DNA of 64,000 nucleotides from BJHL01 sp040378885. Lineage in GTDB: Bacteria > Planctomycetota > Phycisphaerae > Phycisphaerales > UBA1924. Below the pieces are notes generated by a model. It made no database searches and had not been told where the DNA came from. It saw only the letters and a program-made list of their open reading frames with translations. The stretch is from positions 62,001 through 126,000 of the forward strand of contig JBKDAN010000016.1 of the NCBI GenBank assembly GCA_046316615.1, written 5' to 3'. Shown one piece after another: positions 1 to 9,766 of the stretch (the first letter of the stretch is position 1; each line of letters opens with the position of its first letter). The translations under genes were made by a program, and so were the position numbers.

Positions 1-1029
1 TGTGGTGCGAGTGAGGGTGAGTTCGCGGTCGCGCAGCGGGGCGGGCTTGATGACGGCGGGTGTGAGCCATGCGAAATCGGTGACTGCGCCGCCCACCATA
101 ATGCCCTGCGGATTCTGCAGCGACATGCGGGCGCGGTACCAGCCGAAGCCGGGCAAGCGCGGCGACCACGCGGCGAGTTCGGTGCCGCTGACGAGTGAGT
201 CGGTCTTGGCATCGACGACCTCGCCGCTCGCGCTGAGCACTTCGCGCCGCACGGTCAATGTTTCGTCGGTCAGGTCGCGCACGCGGACGAGCAGAGCGGG
301 CGTCTGATCGGCGGTGAAGAGGCCGGCGGTCGTGTCGGCGTTGAGCTCGACGCGCGGGAGCTGGAGGATGGCCACGTCGTCGAACATGGCCGAGCCGCTG
401 AGGTCTTCGGTACTGATGAGAAAGGGCGCTGCGGCGGTGCGATCGGGCTGGGGCTGCTGCTTGGGTTGCAGCAGGGCGAGTTCAAGCTGGATGAACGCCG
501 CGCCGGGATCGCTGCTGGTGATACCGACAGAGATCTGACGCCACGCTTGCTCGCTGATGGCGAGTTCGCTGATGCGTTCGCTGCCTGGGATGATGTTGCC
601 TTGCGCGTCGATGAAGCGAGCGATGATGGCGGCGCGGGCATCACGCAAGTTGGCGGTGCGAATGTGCGCGAAGATGCGGTAGTCAGTGTCGGCAAAGACG
701 GGCAGCACGCCCGACTCCAGCAGCAGCGAGGTGCTGCCGCCTTGGGTGGGCAGCGAAACGAAGCCTTCGCCTTGGTGCGCGAGGGTCGCGTTGTAGACCA
801 GCTCGGCGCGGTTCCAACCGGGGAAGCCCGGACGCGGTCGCTGGGCCGCGTCTTGGTTGCGGAACCAGAACTGGGGCACTTCGCCCGGGTTGGTCTGCTG
901 TTCTTCAAAGTCGAAGATGCGGGCGAGTCGGCCGGCGACGGTGGGGCGCGAGCCCTGTGCGCAGGCGACACCCGCGACCGCGACGAGCGCGGCAACAAAG
1001 CCACTGATGCGCCAGCAGCGCGAACTCAT
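1..1029 (-). CDS. Exported protein of unknown function, 3' end beyond window
   Basis: Reading from an ATG at 1029 the frame stays open to base 1, so the C-terminus lies off the left edge (343 codons seen). The N-terminus is a signal peptide: two Arg (residues 4 and 7), a hydrophobic stretch, then a likely cut after CACA-like VACA/QG. The rest is beta-rich in character, with an FDFEEQQ start to the mature domain and stretches typical of carbohydrate-binding or jelly-roll modules, but I do not recognise a defined family. It starts 57 bases after the stop of the ABC permease and is probably the distal gene of the long MoxR/VWA/ABC operon. Function is unknown; surface or periplasmic location is inferred from the signal peptide. 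Confidence 0.75.
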   Translation of the reverse strand, partial: MSSRCWRISGFVAALVAVAGVACAQGSRPTVAGRLARIFDFEEQQTNPGEVPQFWFRNQDAAQRPRPGFPGWNRAELVYNATLAHQGEGFVSLPTQGGSTSLLLESGVLPVFADTDYRIFAHIRTANLRDARAAIIARFIDAQGNIIPGSERISELAISEQAWRQISVGITSSDPGAAFIQLELALLQPKQQPQPDRTAAAPFLISTEDLSGSAMFDDVAILQLPRVELNADTTAGLFTADQTPALLVRVRDLTDETLTVRREVLSASGEVVDAKTDSLVSGTELAAWSPRLPGFGWYRARMSLQNPQGIMVGGAVTDFAWLTPAVIKPAPLRDRELTLTRTT

Positions 1030-1086
1030 GGGAGGGATATCGGCCTTTTCGGCGGGCAGGCTTGGGAGAAGCGGGTCTGGGATCGG

Positions 1087-3051
1087 TTATCGCGAGCGGC
1101 CTGTGCCTTTGGCGATCTTGCGGGCTGCCGAACGCAGGCAGAACAGGGCGGCGGCGCAGTAGACGATGCAAAACACAATGCACGCGCCCAGGAACCCGAA
1201 GAAGCCCACGCGGAAGGAGTCGGGCCCGACGAACTCGAAATTGCTGACGGCAAAGTCAACGGAAGACTGACAGCCATCGACGGCGGAGCCGGTGAGGGTG
1301 ACGGGGTTAGGCATGAGCCACAGGGTGACGAGTTCCTCGCCGCCGCCACGGAGGAAGCCACTGAAGAAGATGGTGAGGAAGAGGGGGATGATGGCCCAGA
1401 TGCTCAGGGCGAGAGCCAGATTGCAGATGGCGGCGGCGGTGCTGCGTTTGAAGATGGTGCTGAACCACACGCCCGTGGCGGAGAGGAAGACGATGGGGCC
1501 GATGAGGATGAAGGGCAGCGGCAGCAGCACGAGCGGGCTGATGACATCAGGAGTCCAGCCACCGCGCCAGGAGCCGACGGCCGTCAAGGCGTCGAGGGGC
1601 TCGAGCACTTGGCGCATGACGCCGCTGAAGCAACCCGAGATGATGATGTGCAGGATGATGAATGCGGGGCCGATCCAAAGGCGGCGGAGGCCACCGATGA
1701 ACTTGCCCCAGACGATTTCCCAGCCTGAGAGGGGCGTGGTGAGAAGTACGTCGAGTGTGCGACCTTCGCGCTCGTGGGCGATGGTGCCTGTGGTGGCGAC
1801 AGCGGAGAAGAGCAGCCAGATGACGACGCCGACGATGGCGATGGCTATCTGGACATCTTCCAGCGCGCTCATGTAGTAGATAAAGAGCAGGGCCAGACCC
1901 ACAATGATGCCGATGGCCCACGCCATCCAGGTGCGTCCGACGATGGGCTGTTGCAACTCGCGCCACGCGACGGGACGATCGGAAACGACGCGGCTGAGGC
2001 CCTCTTGTGCGGTGGATGCGCGGCGTTTGCGTTGACGGGGAGAATCGGGCGAAGCTGGTTCTGTGGTGGGTGTGGCTGGGGTGGCGACTGGGCCGGCAGC
2101 AGCAGTGACCGCGGCGGGCGAGGGACGGGCGCGGTCTTCGGCACGCATGGTGCGGCGCAGCAGCAAACATGTGCCGCCGAAGAAGATGAGTGACCAGACC
2201 AAGGTCACTGCGATAGTGAGCAGTGAGACGGGAATGATGCCCCAGAAGAGCGGCACGCCCGTTTCGTTCATCAGCACCGCGCTGTTCATGGCCAAGATGA
2301 ACGGCGGGCTGAGCACCATGGCGGCTTGCTGCAACTGGCTGCTGATGGGCGCGAATTGCGGCAGCGAGCTCAGCGCGGCGAGCACGCCCGGCAACGCGCC
2401 CGTGAGCAGAGCCATGACGATGACGGTGAGGACCAAGGGAGCGGCGGGGCGCTTGAAGCGGACGGAGAAGAACATGCCCAGTTGCACCGCGAGCAGGCCC
2501 ATGGAGAGGCACAGGCCCGTCATGACGAGCACGTTGGGTGCGGGCACGCCGCCGTAAGAGCGCAGGGCGAGCATGAGCGGCAGCGGGATGAGTGTGAGGA
2601 TGGCGAGCTCGACCATGCGCGAGAGCAGCTTGCCGAGCACGATCTGCACGGGCTTGAGCGGCGTGGTAAGCAGCGTGGCGAGTGAGCCGGCGCGGATTTC
2701 GTCGGAGATGGCCGGTGCCCCCAGGCCCGCACCGATGATGCAGAGCATGACGAATTGCGACCAGATAATGGCGAGCGTGACGGAGGGGGCGACTTCCTGC
2801 GAGCTTTGCAGCCTCGCGGCGATTCCTTCCATGCCGGCAACGTTGTAGCGATCAAAATGTGTTGATGCAGCGAAGACGAGCGCGACGACGCCCAGCAGCA
2901 GCAAGCTGTAGATGAGGCGAATCCAGGCGGTACTGGGGCGCTTGCCCAGAATCCAGACGTCTTTGGCGAAGACGGGACCGGGCAGGCCACCCACGAACCA
3001 TGGGCCGCGACTGGGCCGAGCGGGCGCGGCTGGTGCGGCTGCGTCGCTCAT
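1087..3051 (-). CDS. ABC-2 type transporter permease, double-length (two fused halves)
   Basis: A 654-residue polytopic membrane protein. The start at 3051 (MSDAAAPAAP) overlaps the stop of the upstream ATPase gene by four bases (ATGA), which supports it over longer in-frame extensions that are Arg/His-rich and not membrane-like. The protein contains two similar halves. Each has an N-terminal segment before a first transmembrane helix (FAKDVWILGKR near residue 25 and PVAWRELQQP near residue 365), then a matching cytoplasmic motif: GSLATLLTTPLKPVQIVLGK in the first half and TLDVLLTTPLSGWEIVWGK in the second. This is the GldF/NosY-type ABC-2 permease family, here apparently duplicated and fused so that one chain could supply both membrane domains. 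Substrate unknown. Confidence 0.9.
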   Translation of the reverse strand: MSDAAAPAAPARPSRGPWFVGGLPGPVFAKDVWILGKRPSTAWIRLIYSLLLLGVVALVFAASTHFDRYNVAGMEGIAARLQSSQEVAPSVTLAIIWSQFVMLCIIGAGLGAPAISDEIRAGSLATLLTTPLKPVQIVLGKLLSRMVELAILTLIPLPLMLALRSYGGVPAPNVLVMTGLCLSMGLLAVQLGMFFSVRFKRPAAPLVLTVIVMALLTGALPGVLAALSSLPQFAPISSQLQQAAMVLSPPFILAMNSAVLMNETGVPLFWGIIPVSLLTIAVTLVWSLIFFGGTCLLLRRTMRAEDRARPSPAAVTAAAGPVATPATPTTEPASPDSPRQRKRRASTAQEGLSRVVSDRPVAWRELQQPIVGRTWMAWAIGIIVGLALLFIYYMSALEDVQIAIAIVGVVIWLLFSAVATTGTIAHEREGRTLDVLLTTPLSGWEIVWGKFIGGLRRLWIGPAFIILHIIISGCFSGVMRQVLEPLDALTAVGSWRGGWTPDVISPLVLLPLPFILIGPIVFLSATGVWFSTIFKRSTAAAICNLALALSIWAIIPLFLTIFFSGFLRGGGEELVTLWLMPNPVTLTGSAVDGCQSSVDFAVSNFEFVGPDSFRVGFFGFLGACIVFCIVYCAAALFCLRSAARKIAKGTGRSR

Positions 3052-4046
3052 TGCACGGCTCCGGTGGTGAGCTTGAGGAACGCGTCTTCGAGACGGACCT
3101 GCTCGGGCTGGAAGCTGGCGATGCGGCCGCCTGAGGCGATGATGGTCTCGATGAGGAAGTGATGGCTGAAGGCTGGGGCGAGAGGCGCGGCTGATGCGTC
3201 GGTGGTTTGCGGCGCTGGTATGTTTTTGACGTCGATGGTCAGTGTGCGGGCGGTGTCGTCGGCGGTGCACTTGGCGATGCGATCATCACTGGCGAAGCGA
3301 GCCGCGATGAGGCTGGCGGGTGAGCTGGTTGTTTCGAGCGTGACGGCGATGCGTTCGGCGATGTCGCTGCGCTGACGCGTGCGTTCATAGGCATCTTGGA
3401 TGCTGCCGGCGTAGAGGAGTGTGCCGCGTTCGATGATGCCGATGGAGGTGCACATCTCCGCGAGCTCGCTGAGAATGTGCGAACTGACGAGAAGCGTTTT
3501 GCCCATTTTGCCCAGCTCTTGCAGCAGGCTTCGCATCTCGATGCGGGCACGCGGGTCCAAGCCGCTTGCGGGTTCGTCGAGAAACAGGACTTTGGGATCA
3601 TGCACGAGCACGCGGGCGACGCCCAGGCGCTGCTGCATGCCGCGAGAGAGGCTGTCGACCAGAGCGTGACGCTTGAAGGTGAGGTCGGTCAGTTCGAGCA
3701 CCTGGCCGATGATGGCCCCGCGGTTCTTGCGGCTGATGCCGAACGCGGCGGCGAAGAACTGGAGGTATTCGTCGACGGTGAGATCGTCGTAGACGCCCAG
3801 AAAGTCGGGCATGTAGCCGATGTTGCGTCGCACAGCGTCGGCGTCTTTGGCAATGTCGAAGCCCGCGACGCTCGCGTTGCCACGGTCGGGCTGGATGAGG
3901 CACGCCAGAATCTTCATCGTGGTTGTCTTGCCGGCGCCGTTGGGGCCGATGAAGCCGAAGACTTCGCCCGGCCCGATGTCGATCGTGAGGCGATTGAGCG
4001 CGGCGAGCGAGCCGTAGAACTTGGTGAGTTCGCGGGTCTGGATCAT
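3048..4046 (-). CDS. ABC transporter ATP-binding protein (gliding/NatA-type)
   Basis: A 332-residue ATPase of the ABC-2 export class. Walker A GPNGAGKTTT is at residues 34-43, the signature is LSRGMQQRLG, and Walker B with D-loop is VLFLDEPASGLDP; the H-loop is LLVSSHILSEL. The roughly 100 residues after the nucleotide-binding domain form the usual C-terminal regulatory extension of GldA/CcmA-like proteins. It overlaps the genes on both sides by four bases (ATGA), so the ATPase, the fused permease and the upstream 788-residue membrane protein are almost certainly translated together. Energises export through the adjacent permease; cargo not known. Confidence 0.95.
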   Translation of the reverse strand: MIQTRELTKFYGSLAALNRLTIDIGPGEVFGFIGPNGAGKTTTMKILACLIQPDRGNASVAGFDIAKDADAVRRNIGYMPDFLGVYDDLTVDEYLQFFAAAFGISRKNRGAIIGQVLELTDLTFKRHALVDSLSRGMQQRLGVARVLVHDPKVLFLDEPASGLDPRARIEMRSLLQELGKMGKTLLVSSHILSELAEMCTSIGIIERGTLLYAGSIQDAYERTRQRSDIAERIAVTLETTSSPASLIAARFASDDRIAKCTADDTARTLTIDVKNIPAPQTTDASAAPLAPAFSHHFLIETIIASGGRIASFQPEQVRLEDAFLKLTTGAVQ

Positions 4047-6409
4047 TCGATGTCCTCGGGCTGGGTCGATTCGGTGGGCGGCACGGGCGGAGAGTTGGGG
4101 TTGACGCTGACGGGCGCGATGATGCGGTAGACGGTCTTGTTGAGCAACGAGTTGCCTTCGGCTTTGCTCGTTTCGGTGCGGGTGAGCATCACGGCGGCGT
4201 AATCGCCTGATGCGGTCAGACGAGCGATGGTGTCAGTGCGCGTTCGAAGTGGCAGGGTGCGGACGAAGCTGATCTCGTAAGCGGGCGCGGGACTGGTCGC
4301 GCCCGGGAGCCAGACGACGTAGTTGTCCTGCGTCGTGGTTGTTTCCGGTCCGGAGAATGAATGCTTGCTGGGATAGGTGACAACGTCGTGATCACTTGCT
4401 CGCTGCACGTTCTCAGGGCGACCGAACTTGCCTGCATAGTGAATGGAGGCAACGCCAAGCTCGGGCGCGGCGGGGCCAACTGGTGTGACATGCACGGTGA
4501 CATCGTCGCGCCATGCGCTGTCCGCGCGATCTCGCGCCGAGCATGTGATGCGGACGCGGGGCACGTCGAGGTCTTTGGGGGGAGTCATGCCGGGGTGCAT
4601 GCTCATGTACAGGCGCAGCGTCCACTGCGCGACATCAACGGGACGGAGCACGCCTGCGGCGGGTGAGGCGCGAGAGGCCGGCGTGTTGACGATCGTGGCG
4701 CCAGCGCCAGACTTGAGGCGCGAGTTCCAGAACTGACCGACGGGTGAGACACCGCGCCACCACTGGCCGGCAGGATCTTGGGCACGCAGATCGACGTTGG
4801 CGACATCGAAGGTATCGGGCGAGCCGGCGAAGACGGCGTGCATCCGCGAGGTGTACACGCGAATCGGCTTGCCTTCGGGATCAACGAAGACATCGTGGAG
4901 TGTGAGGGTGCCCAGCGAGCCCGCGCTTTGACGGAAGATGCGTGGAGCGATCAGTCCCACGAGCGTGCAGGCGGTGATGGCGATGAGAGCGATGGCCCAG
5001 TTGCGACTGAGCCAGCCGCGACGCTTGAGAATGACGCGACCCACGGGGCCCACCCACAGCGCGAGGGCGAAAATCGCGAACATGACGACGACGAAGAAGA
5101 AGCCGCTGGGCGGCGTGGCGGTCACGATGGAATCCGCTGCGCGACCGAGGGCGGTCGTTTCGTCCTGGTTCCACTGCCAGTACTGCCACTGATTGGCGTC
5201 GCGTGAGGTGGTATCGCGTGTTTGTTCGAGCGCGTCGCGCCACACGCGGGCGCTCTCGGTCGCGTTCATGAAAGCGGGCACATTGGCCGGATCGATACCC
5301 AGCAGCGTGAGCACGCCAAGGCCCACCGGACCGGTTGCAGCCATGCGCGTGCGGTCGGGCGTCAGCGGGATGCTGAGCGGCGAAGCGAGGTCGAACTCCC
5401 AGAATGTGCGCCAGCCCAGCGCGTATGCGGTGTCGCTCGGTGTGATGAGGCGGGCGCGAATGTCGTGTGGAGCAACAACGCTGCCTACGTCCAATGTGCT
5501 CCACTCTGCAATCCCGTTGCCCATCAACAGGTTGCGGACAGATGCGCCAGGTTGTACACGCTGGACTTCGGAGATGGTGAGCAAATCGCCGGGGAGGAAG
5601 TCGGGCAGCCACTCGCGCCAGCCTTCTCCCGCTTCATCGAGGGCGATGACAATGCGGCCGCCATTTTCGAGCCACGTGCGCAGCGCTTCACGCTGCACTG
5701 CCGTCAGGGCACGCAGGTCGCGTTCGCGGGCGACGACGCCTTGAGCACTCTCGTAGGCCATCCATGCCTGGCTGAAGTTCGCCGGCGCGACGGTGGCGGC
5801 GACGGCCTGATCCCAGTAATCAACGCGACCCGTGGACGGGTCGCTGGTGCTCGCCAAACCGAGATCATCGTGCGTGAGCTTGAGCGTGAGATCAGGTCCG
5901 GCCACAAGCCAGAATGGGCTTGCGCCGACGACGGGCATGGCGATGTCATCAGGACCAGTAGCGATGGGTGAGTCGAGGTTGCGGACGAACTGGCGTCCTT
6001 CGGCGAGAATCTCCAGTCGCATTTGCGATGTGCCGCGTGCGGGGCAGGCTTGTAGCTCGATGGTGACACCCACGTTGGGCGTGGTGCTGAAAGGCACGGT
6101 GACGCGAGCGTTCTGCGACGAATCTTGCGGATAGATCAGCGAGATGAGGCCGGAGACTGCGTTGGTTCCGCTGCTGAGGGTGATGCGAACCGGGCTGTGC
6201 GAGTCGGCGTGCAGGGCTCGGCCTGTCCAGCCCCAGGAGATGCCGTCGATCTGCAGCGGCAGGCGACGCGAGAGGACAACGGGCTGGAAGAGCACGTTGT
6301 CGATGACGTCGCGCGGGAGGGCTTCAGACTGGGCGCGGGCGGCAGGCGTGCAGCACGCGCACACAGCGCACGCGAGCAGCAGCAGCACGTGAAGTAAGCG
6401 ATTTCGCAC
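4043..6409 (-). CDS. Exported membrane protein associated with MoxR/BatA and ABC genes
   Basis: A 788-residue protein starting at a GTG (6409) preceded by AAGGG. It has a clear signal peptide (MRNRLLHVLLLLACAVCA...) and a long extracytoplasmic region. That region includes a glutamine-amidotransferase-like strand-helix pattern around residues 225-260 (LRTWLENGGRIVIALDEAGE), as in proteins that sit beside BatA/VWA genes. Two transmembrane helices at about 436-456 and 467-490 surround a short basic loop (KRRGWLSRN), followed by a second large extracytoplasmic domain. The gene lies between the BatA/VWA gene and the ABC ATPase and overlaps the latter by four bases, suggesting it couples the envelope VWA machinery to the ABC transporter. 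No specific biochemical function can be assigned. Confidence 0.85.
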   Translation of the reverse strand: MRNRLLHVLLLLACAVCACCTPAARAQSEALPRDVIDNVLFQPVVLSRRLPLQIDGISWGWTGRALHADSHSPVRITLSSGTNAVSGLISLIYPQDSSQNARVTVPFSTTPNVGVTIELQACPARGTSQMRLEILAEGRQFVRNLDSPIATGPDDIAMPVVGASPFWLVAGPDLTLKLTHDDLGLASTSDPSTGRVDYWDQAVAATVAPANFSQAWMAYESAQGVVARERDLRALTAVQREALRTWLENGGRIVIALDEAGEGWREWLPDFLPGDLLTISEVQRVQPGASVRNLLMGNGIAEWSTLDVGSVVAPHDIRARLITPSDTAYALGWRTFWEFDLASPLSIPLTPDRTRMAATGPVGLGVLTLLGIDPANVPAFMNATESARVWRDALEQTRDTTSRDANQWQYWQWNQDETTALGRAADSIVTATPPSGFFFVVVMFAIFALALWVGPVGRVILKRRGWLSRNWAIALIAITACTLVGLIAPRIFRQSAGSLGTLTLHDVFVDPEGKPIRVYTSRMHAVFAGSPDTFDVANVDLRAQDPAGQWWRGVSPVGQFWNSRLKSGAGATIVNTPASRASPAAGVLRPVDVAQWTLRLYMSMHPGMTPPKDLDVPRVRITCSARDRADSAWRDDVTVHVTPVGPAAPELGVASIHYAGKFGRPENVQRASDHDVVTYPSKHSFSGPETTTTQDNYVVWLPGATSPAPAYEISFVRTLPLRTRTDTIARLTASGDYAAVMLTRTETSKAEGNSLLNKTVYRIIAPVSVNPNSPPVPPTESTQPEDIE

Positions 6410-6547
6410 CCGGCCCTTCCCTTTCCACTTTGCCCTCCGCCGGTGCCGAACACGGTGGCGTGCGGCGTTGCGGTAGCTACGCAGGTCTGCGCGGCGTTGT
6501 TCGGAATCGCGGCGTGTGCGTTGCAGCGCACCACGAGGAGCGATCCG

Positions 6548-8782
6548 TCAAACGTAAACCTTGCGGTTGTAGATGTACCACTCGACCATGACGATGCCCA
6601 GTCCCAGCATGATGAGATAGGGCCACAGACGCACGTCACCTGCCCGAGCGGCGCTCTGCGCGTTGGCGGCGATGGGTTCGCCCGCGGCGAGGGCGAGCTG
6701 CGGCTCGGCGGGAACGTCGCTTTCCTTGCCATCAAGCAAGTTGGAGGCGTATACGCGCAGGGCGCGGTTGTTGGCGGGATTGCGCACGTCACCGGGCGTG
6801 ATCGGGCCGTCCCACGTCACTTCGTACAAACCGCTGGTCGTGAGCGTGGGAATGAGGATGCTGCCGTTTTGCTCCGGCGTGACATCGGACTCAGAATTGT
6901 CGGGCTTGCGCACGCGGACGTTGGTTGCGCCAAGGGGCAAGCGGTCGCGCAGCTCCTGGCCTGGGCGCAGGGCGCGGGCATCAAGGCGGCCCGCGACTTC
7001 CTCACCAAGATAGTTCACGCTGCTGGCAAGGAAGACGACGAACGACACATCAAGCGGCCAGTTGGACTCCATGTAGTCGAAGGGCACGATGAGGGCGTGC
7101 GTGTCGGCCTTGCTGATTTCGAGCAGAGCAGGGCCGCGTTCGAGCGTGGCGAGCTTGGCGACGCCTGCGGCAGGGTCGACCGTCACCTCGCGAGCGGTGG
7201 CGATCTGCACGGGGTCGAAGTTGATGTAGCGTGTGACGGGGTGATCGAGGCTGCGGTTGATGACGCTGGCGTTCTGCAGTTCGCCGCTGTCGGTGAGACC
7301 TGCGCCAGCGGGGATGACGTTGAAGACGAGGTAGTTGCCGGGCGGCAGCGTGCGTGACAGGCCCGCATCGTTGACGGTGCCGGTTGCGCCGGTCGTGGAA
7401 GCGACGACCTGTTGACCCACGTTGGGAATGACGCCATCGAAGATCACGCAGTCGTACTGACCGGCCTTGCCTTGCTGCCACTGGGTTTCAAACTCCGCGG
7501 CAGTGAGGAAGTCGACGCGATTGAGAGGCAGACCTTCAAGCGCGGACTTGAGGAACAGATTGCTGCGACCCACGACCGCGAGGGTGACGCGCTTGGCAGG
7601 CGGCACGACGAGCCAGGCGCGGTCGTCGGTCGCGAGAACGTTCTGCTCGAGACTCTCGCCCGTGGAGGAGGACCGAAGGCGCAACTGGACGAGCATGCCT
7701 TCGGGACGTTCGAGCTTGAAGATGACGCCGCTTTGGCCCGCGCGGAGTTTGTTGGCGTCGTTCTCCTCGACGCGGGCGGCGCCGGCGACATCTGCAGCGT
7801 CACGTTCGTCAGCGGCGGCGCGGGCATCGGCAGGGCCGGTGAGAGCGAGGTTGCCGCGACTTGCGCCCGGAACAGTGACGGACTTGATGCCGGAGGGAAC
7901 GCCATCGATAAGCAGTTCCACGTCGACGGTGCGATCAGTCTGCTGGGTGTTGAGCAGCGACGCAAAGATCGTGACTTCCTGCGGATTCTCGTAGCTGCGC
8001 TCGGCCTTGAGCGTGGTGAGGGCGAGGTTGGGCGCGTCGGCCTTGCCTTGGACGGCGTAGAGCACGCTGTTTTCTACGCCCGGCTTGGCGTCGTCAGCGT
8101 CGATCAGTTTGCCGTCGCTGTACACGTGCATGGTGACGACTTCGCCTTCGTTGACGCTTTCGAGACCGACGCCTTCCACAACGCGGCGCTGAGGCTGGTG
8201 AGCCTGCGCGACGCGCATGGCCTCGCTGATGGCGCTGCCTTTGTCGGTCTGCGTGATGCGCTCCACAGCGGCGCGGAGCTGACGCTTGTCGTTGGTGAAG
8301 GGCTGCAGGGGCTCCGCGTTCTCGTCGAAGGCGATGATCATCGCCTGATCGCCTTTGTTCTGGCCGAAGAAGAGGTCGCCCTCGGGCATGGCTTCGATGA
8401 AGTCGAGGGCCTGCTGCTTGGCGGCTTGCAGGCGAGAGACGGACTCGTTGCCTTTACCTTCGCCATCCATGCTTGCCATGCTGGCGGAACGATCGATCAG
8501 TAGCACGTGACGGCTGCCGCGAACGGTTTCGCCCTTGATGAAGGGCTGGGCGACAGCAAAGAGAACGGCAGCGAGCGCGAGGAGTTGGAGAAAGAGCAGC
8601 AGGTTGCGGCGCAGCTTTTGGAAGGGCGCGTTGGCCTGGAGGTCTTGGATCGCTTTCTTCCAGAGCAGCGTTGTCGAGATCTCCAAATCGCGACGGCGCA
8701 GTTTGAGGAAGTACAGGATGATCAGCGACGGGATCGCGATAGCTGCGACGATGCCGGCGAGTAGTGGGGTGAGGAACGTCAC
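6548..8782 (-). CDS. BatA-domain von Willebrand factor A membrane protein
   Basis: 744 residues from a GTG at 8782 that overlaps the upstream stop by four bases. The N-terminus is the BatA double-transmembrane domain: helix 1 at about residues 4-25 followed by LKLRRRDLEISTTLLWKKA, helix 2 at about 60-82. A VWA domain follows, with the metal-ion site DRSAS at about residue 94. The long central part is beta-rich and extracytoplasmic, and a C-terminal helix at about 718-738 anchors the tail (YNRKVYV). Family knowledge places such proteins with MoxR and DUF58 partners in envelope or periplasmic complex assembly. In this operon the genes for all three are present. Confidence 0.93.
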   Translation of the reverse strand: MTFLTPLLAGIVAAIAIPSLIILYFLKLRRRDLEISTTLLWKKAIQDLQANAPFQKLRRNLLLFLQLLALAAVLFAVAQPFIKGETVRGSRHVLLIDRSASMASMDGEGKGNESVSRLQAAKQQALDFIEAMPEGDLFFGQNKGDQAMIIAFDENAEPLQPFTNDKRQLRAAVERITQTDKGSAISEAMRVAQAHQPQRRVVEGVGLESVNEGEVVTMHVYSDGKLIDADDAKPGVENSVLYAVQGKADAPNLALTTLKAERSYENPQEVTIFASLLNTQQTDRTVDVELLIDGVPSGIKSVTVPGASRGNLALTGPADARAAADERDAADVAGAARVEENDANKLRAGQSGVIFKLERPEGMLVQLRLRSSSTGESLEQNVLATDDRAWLVVPPAKRVTLAVVGRSNLFLKSALEGLPLNRVDFLTAAEFETQWQQGKAGQYDCVIFDGVIPNVGQQVVASTTGATGTVNDAGLSRTLPPGNYLVFNVIPAGAGLTDSGELQNASVINRSLDHPVTRYINFDPVQIATAREVTVDPAAGVAKLATLERGPALLEISKADTHALIVPFDYMESNWPLDVSFVVFLASSVNYLGEEVAGRLDARALRPGQELRDRLPLGATNVRVRKPDNSESDVTPEQNGSILIPTLTTSGLYEVTWDGPITPGDVRNPANNRALRVYASNLLDGKESDVPAEPQLALAAGEPIAANAQSAARAGDVRLWPYLIMLGLGIVMVEWYIYNRKVYV

Positions 8783-9708
8783 TTGACGACTCCTTTGCGC
8801 CGCAGGTAATCCAGCACCAGCGTGTCAACTGGCGTGTCGCTGCGGACGGTGAGCAGTTGCATGTCGCGCTGCGTGCAGAACTGTTCGAGGCTCTTGCAGT
8901 ACGCGGCGAGGTTTGCTTTGTATCGCTTGAGCAGCGGGGCGGAGACGGTCACTTCGGCCGCGTCGTTGTCCTCGACGTCGCGCAGGCGAAGGTCGCCGGT
9001 AATCGGCGGCTCGATTTCCTGCGGGCTCAAGACCTGAATGCAGAAGACGTCGTACCCGTGGCCCACGAGGCGGCGAAGGCCTTCTTCGAAACCGTCCTTG
9101 AAGAAAAAATCGCTGAAGACGAGCATGACGCCCTTGCCGCGGCGCGAGAGCGCGATGCGTTCGGCGGCGTTGCGGAAGCTGAACGCGCCCTTGGGCTCCA
9201 GGCTGCACAGGAAGCTTGCAAGATCGTGCAGGCGCCGGCGGCCTCGTAGGTCGCGCAATGTGCCCGCGATGCCTGAACCGTCGTCGCGCTCGCCCATGGC
9301 TGTCATCGTGACTCGGTTGAGATTGACGAGACCGATGTAGCCCATCGCAGCGGCGGCCCGCTGCATGAAAAGGAACTTGTTGGGATCGCCCGTGTCGCTG
9401 CTGGCGGAGCAGTCGATGACGACGTGCAGCGAAAGGTCTTCCTCTTCGAGGAACAGCTTGAGGAAAAGCGTGTCGAGACGGGCGTAGATGTTCCAGTCGA
9501 TGTGACGGATGTCGTCGCCCGAGGTGTAGGGGCGGTGATCGGCGAACTCGACGGATTGACCGCGCTTCTTGCTGCGCCGCTCGCCCTTGAGCTTGCCGAA
9601 GAAGACACGCTTGGACGAGAGATCAAGCGGATCAAGCTTGGCGATGAGCTGCGTGTTGAGCAGATCGTCGATGGTCTTGGGGCGGGTGATGGTGGGGGTC
9701 TTGAGCAT
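8779..9708 (-). CDS. DUF58 domain-containing protein
   Basis: 309 residues with the DUF58 hallmark GDDIRHIDWNIYARLDTLF at about 68-86 and a VWA-like core (HVVIDCSASSDTG). No transmembrane segment, as expected for a cytoplasmic partner of MoxR. DUF58 genes nearly always sit directly after moxR, but here a 456-bp GxxExxY gene and its flanking repeats lie between the two. Its stop overlaps the start of the BatA/VWA gene, so translation is coupled downstream but interrupted upstream. Confidence 0.95.
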   Translation of the reverse strand: MLKTPTITRPKTIDDLLNTQLIAKLDPLDLSSKRVFFGKLKGERRSKKRGQSVEFADHRPYTSGDDIRHIDWNIYARLDTLFLKLFLEEEDLSLHVVIDCSASSDTGDPNKFLFMQRAAAAMGYIGLVNLNRVTMTAMGERDDGSGIAGTLRDLRGRRRLHDLASFLCSLEPKGAFSFRNAAERIALSRRGKGVMLVFSDFFFKDGFEEGLRRLVGHGYDVFCIQVLSPQEIEPPITGDLRLRDVEDNDAAEVTVSAPLLKRYKANLAAYCKSLEQFCTQRDMQLLTVRSDTPVDTLVLDYLRRKGVVK

Positions 9709-9714
9709 GAAGGC

Positions 9715-9757
9715 GGGTCGCGGAGGGGCGGAGGGAGGCGGAGAAACGCGGAGGGGG
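9715..9757. repeat. Degenerate GCGGAG tandem array, left flank of the GxxExxY gene
   Basis: On the plus strand GGAG recurs at 9722, 9730, 9734, 9740 and 9750, giving units close to GCGGAGGG and GCGGAGAAA with spacings of about 8 to 10 bases. It fills the gap between the GxxExxY stop (9767) and the DUF58 start (9708). The array at 10226-10273 on the other side of the gene has the complementary CTCCGC composition, so the gene lies between inverted arrays. Confidence 0.75.
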
Positions 9758-9766
9758 CGAAGAGTT

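Noticed and set aside
466..1728. A 420-residue plus-strand frame
   Set aside because: Antisense to the exported-protein and ABC permease genes, whose minus-strand proteins have signal peptide, helices and family motifs.
3052..3270. A 73-codon N-terminal extension of the ABC permease
   Set aside because: It is Arg/His-rich and overlaps the ATPase gene; the ATGA overlap at 3048-3051 marks the real start.
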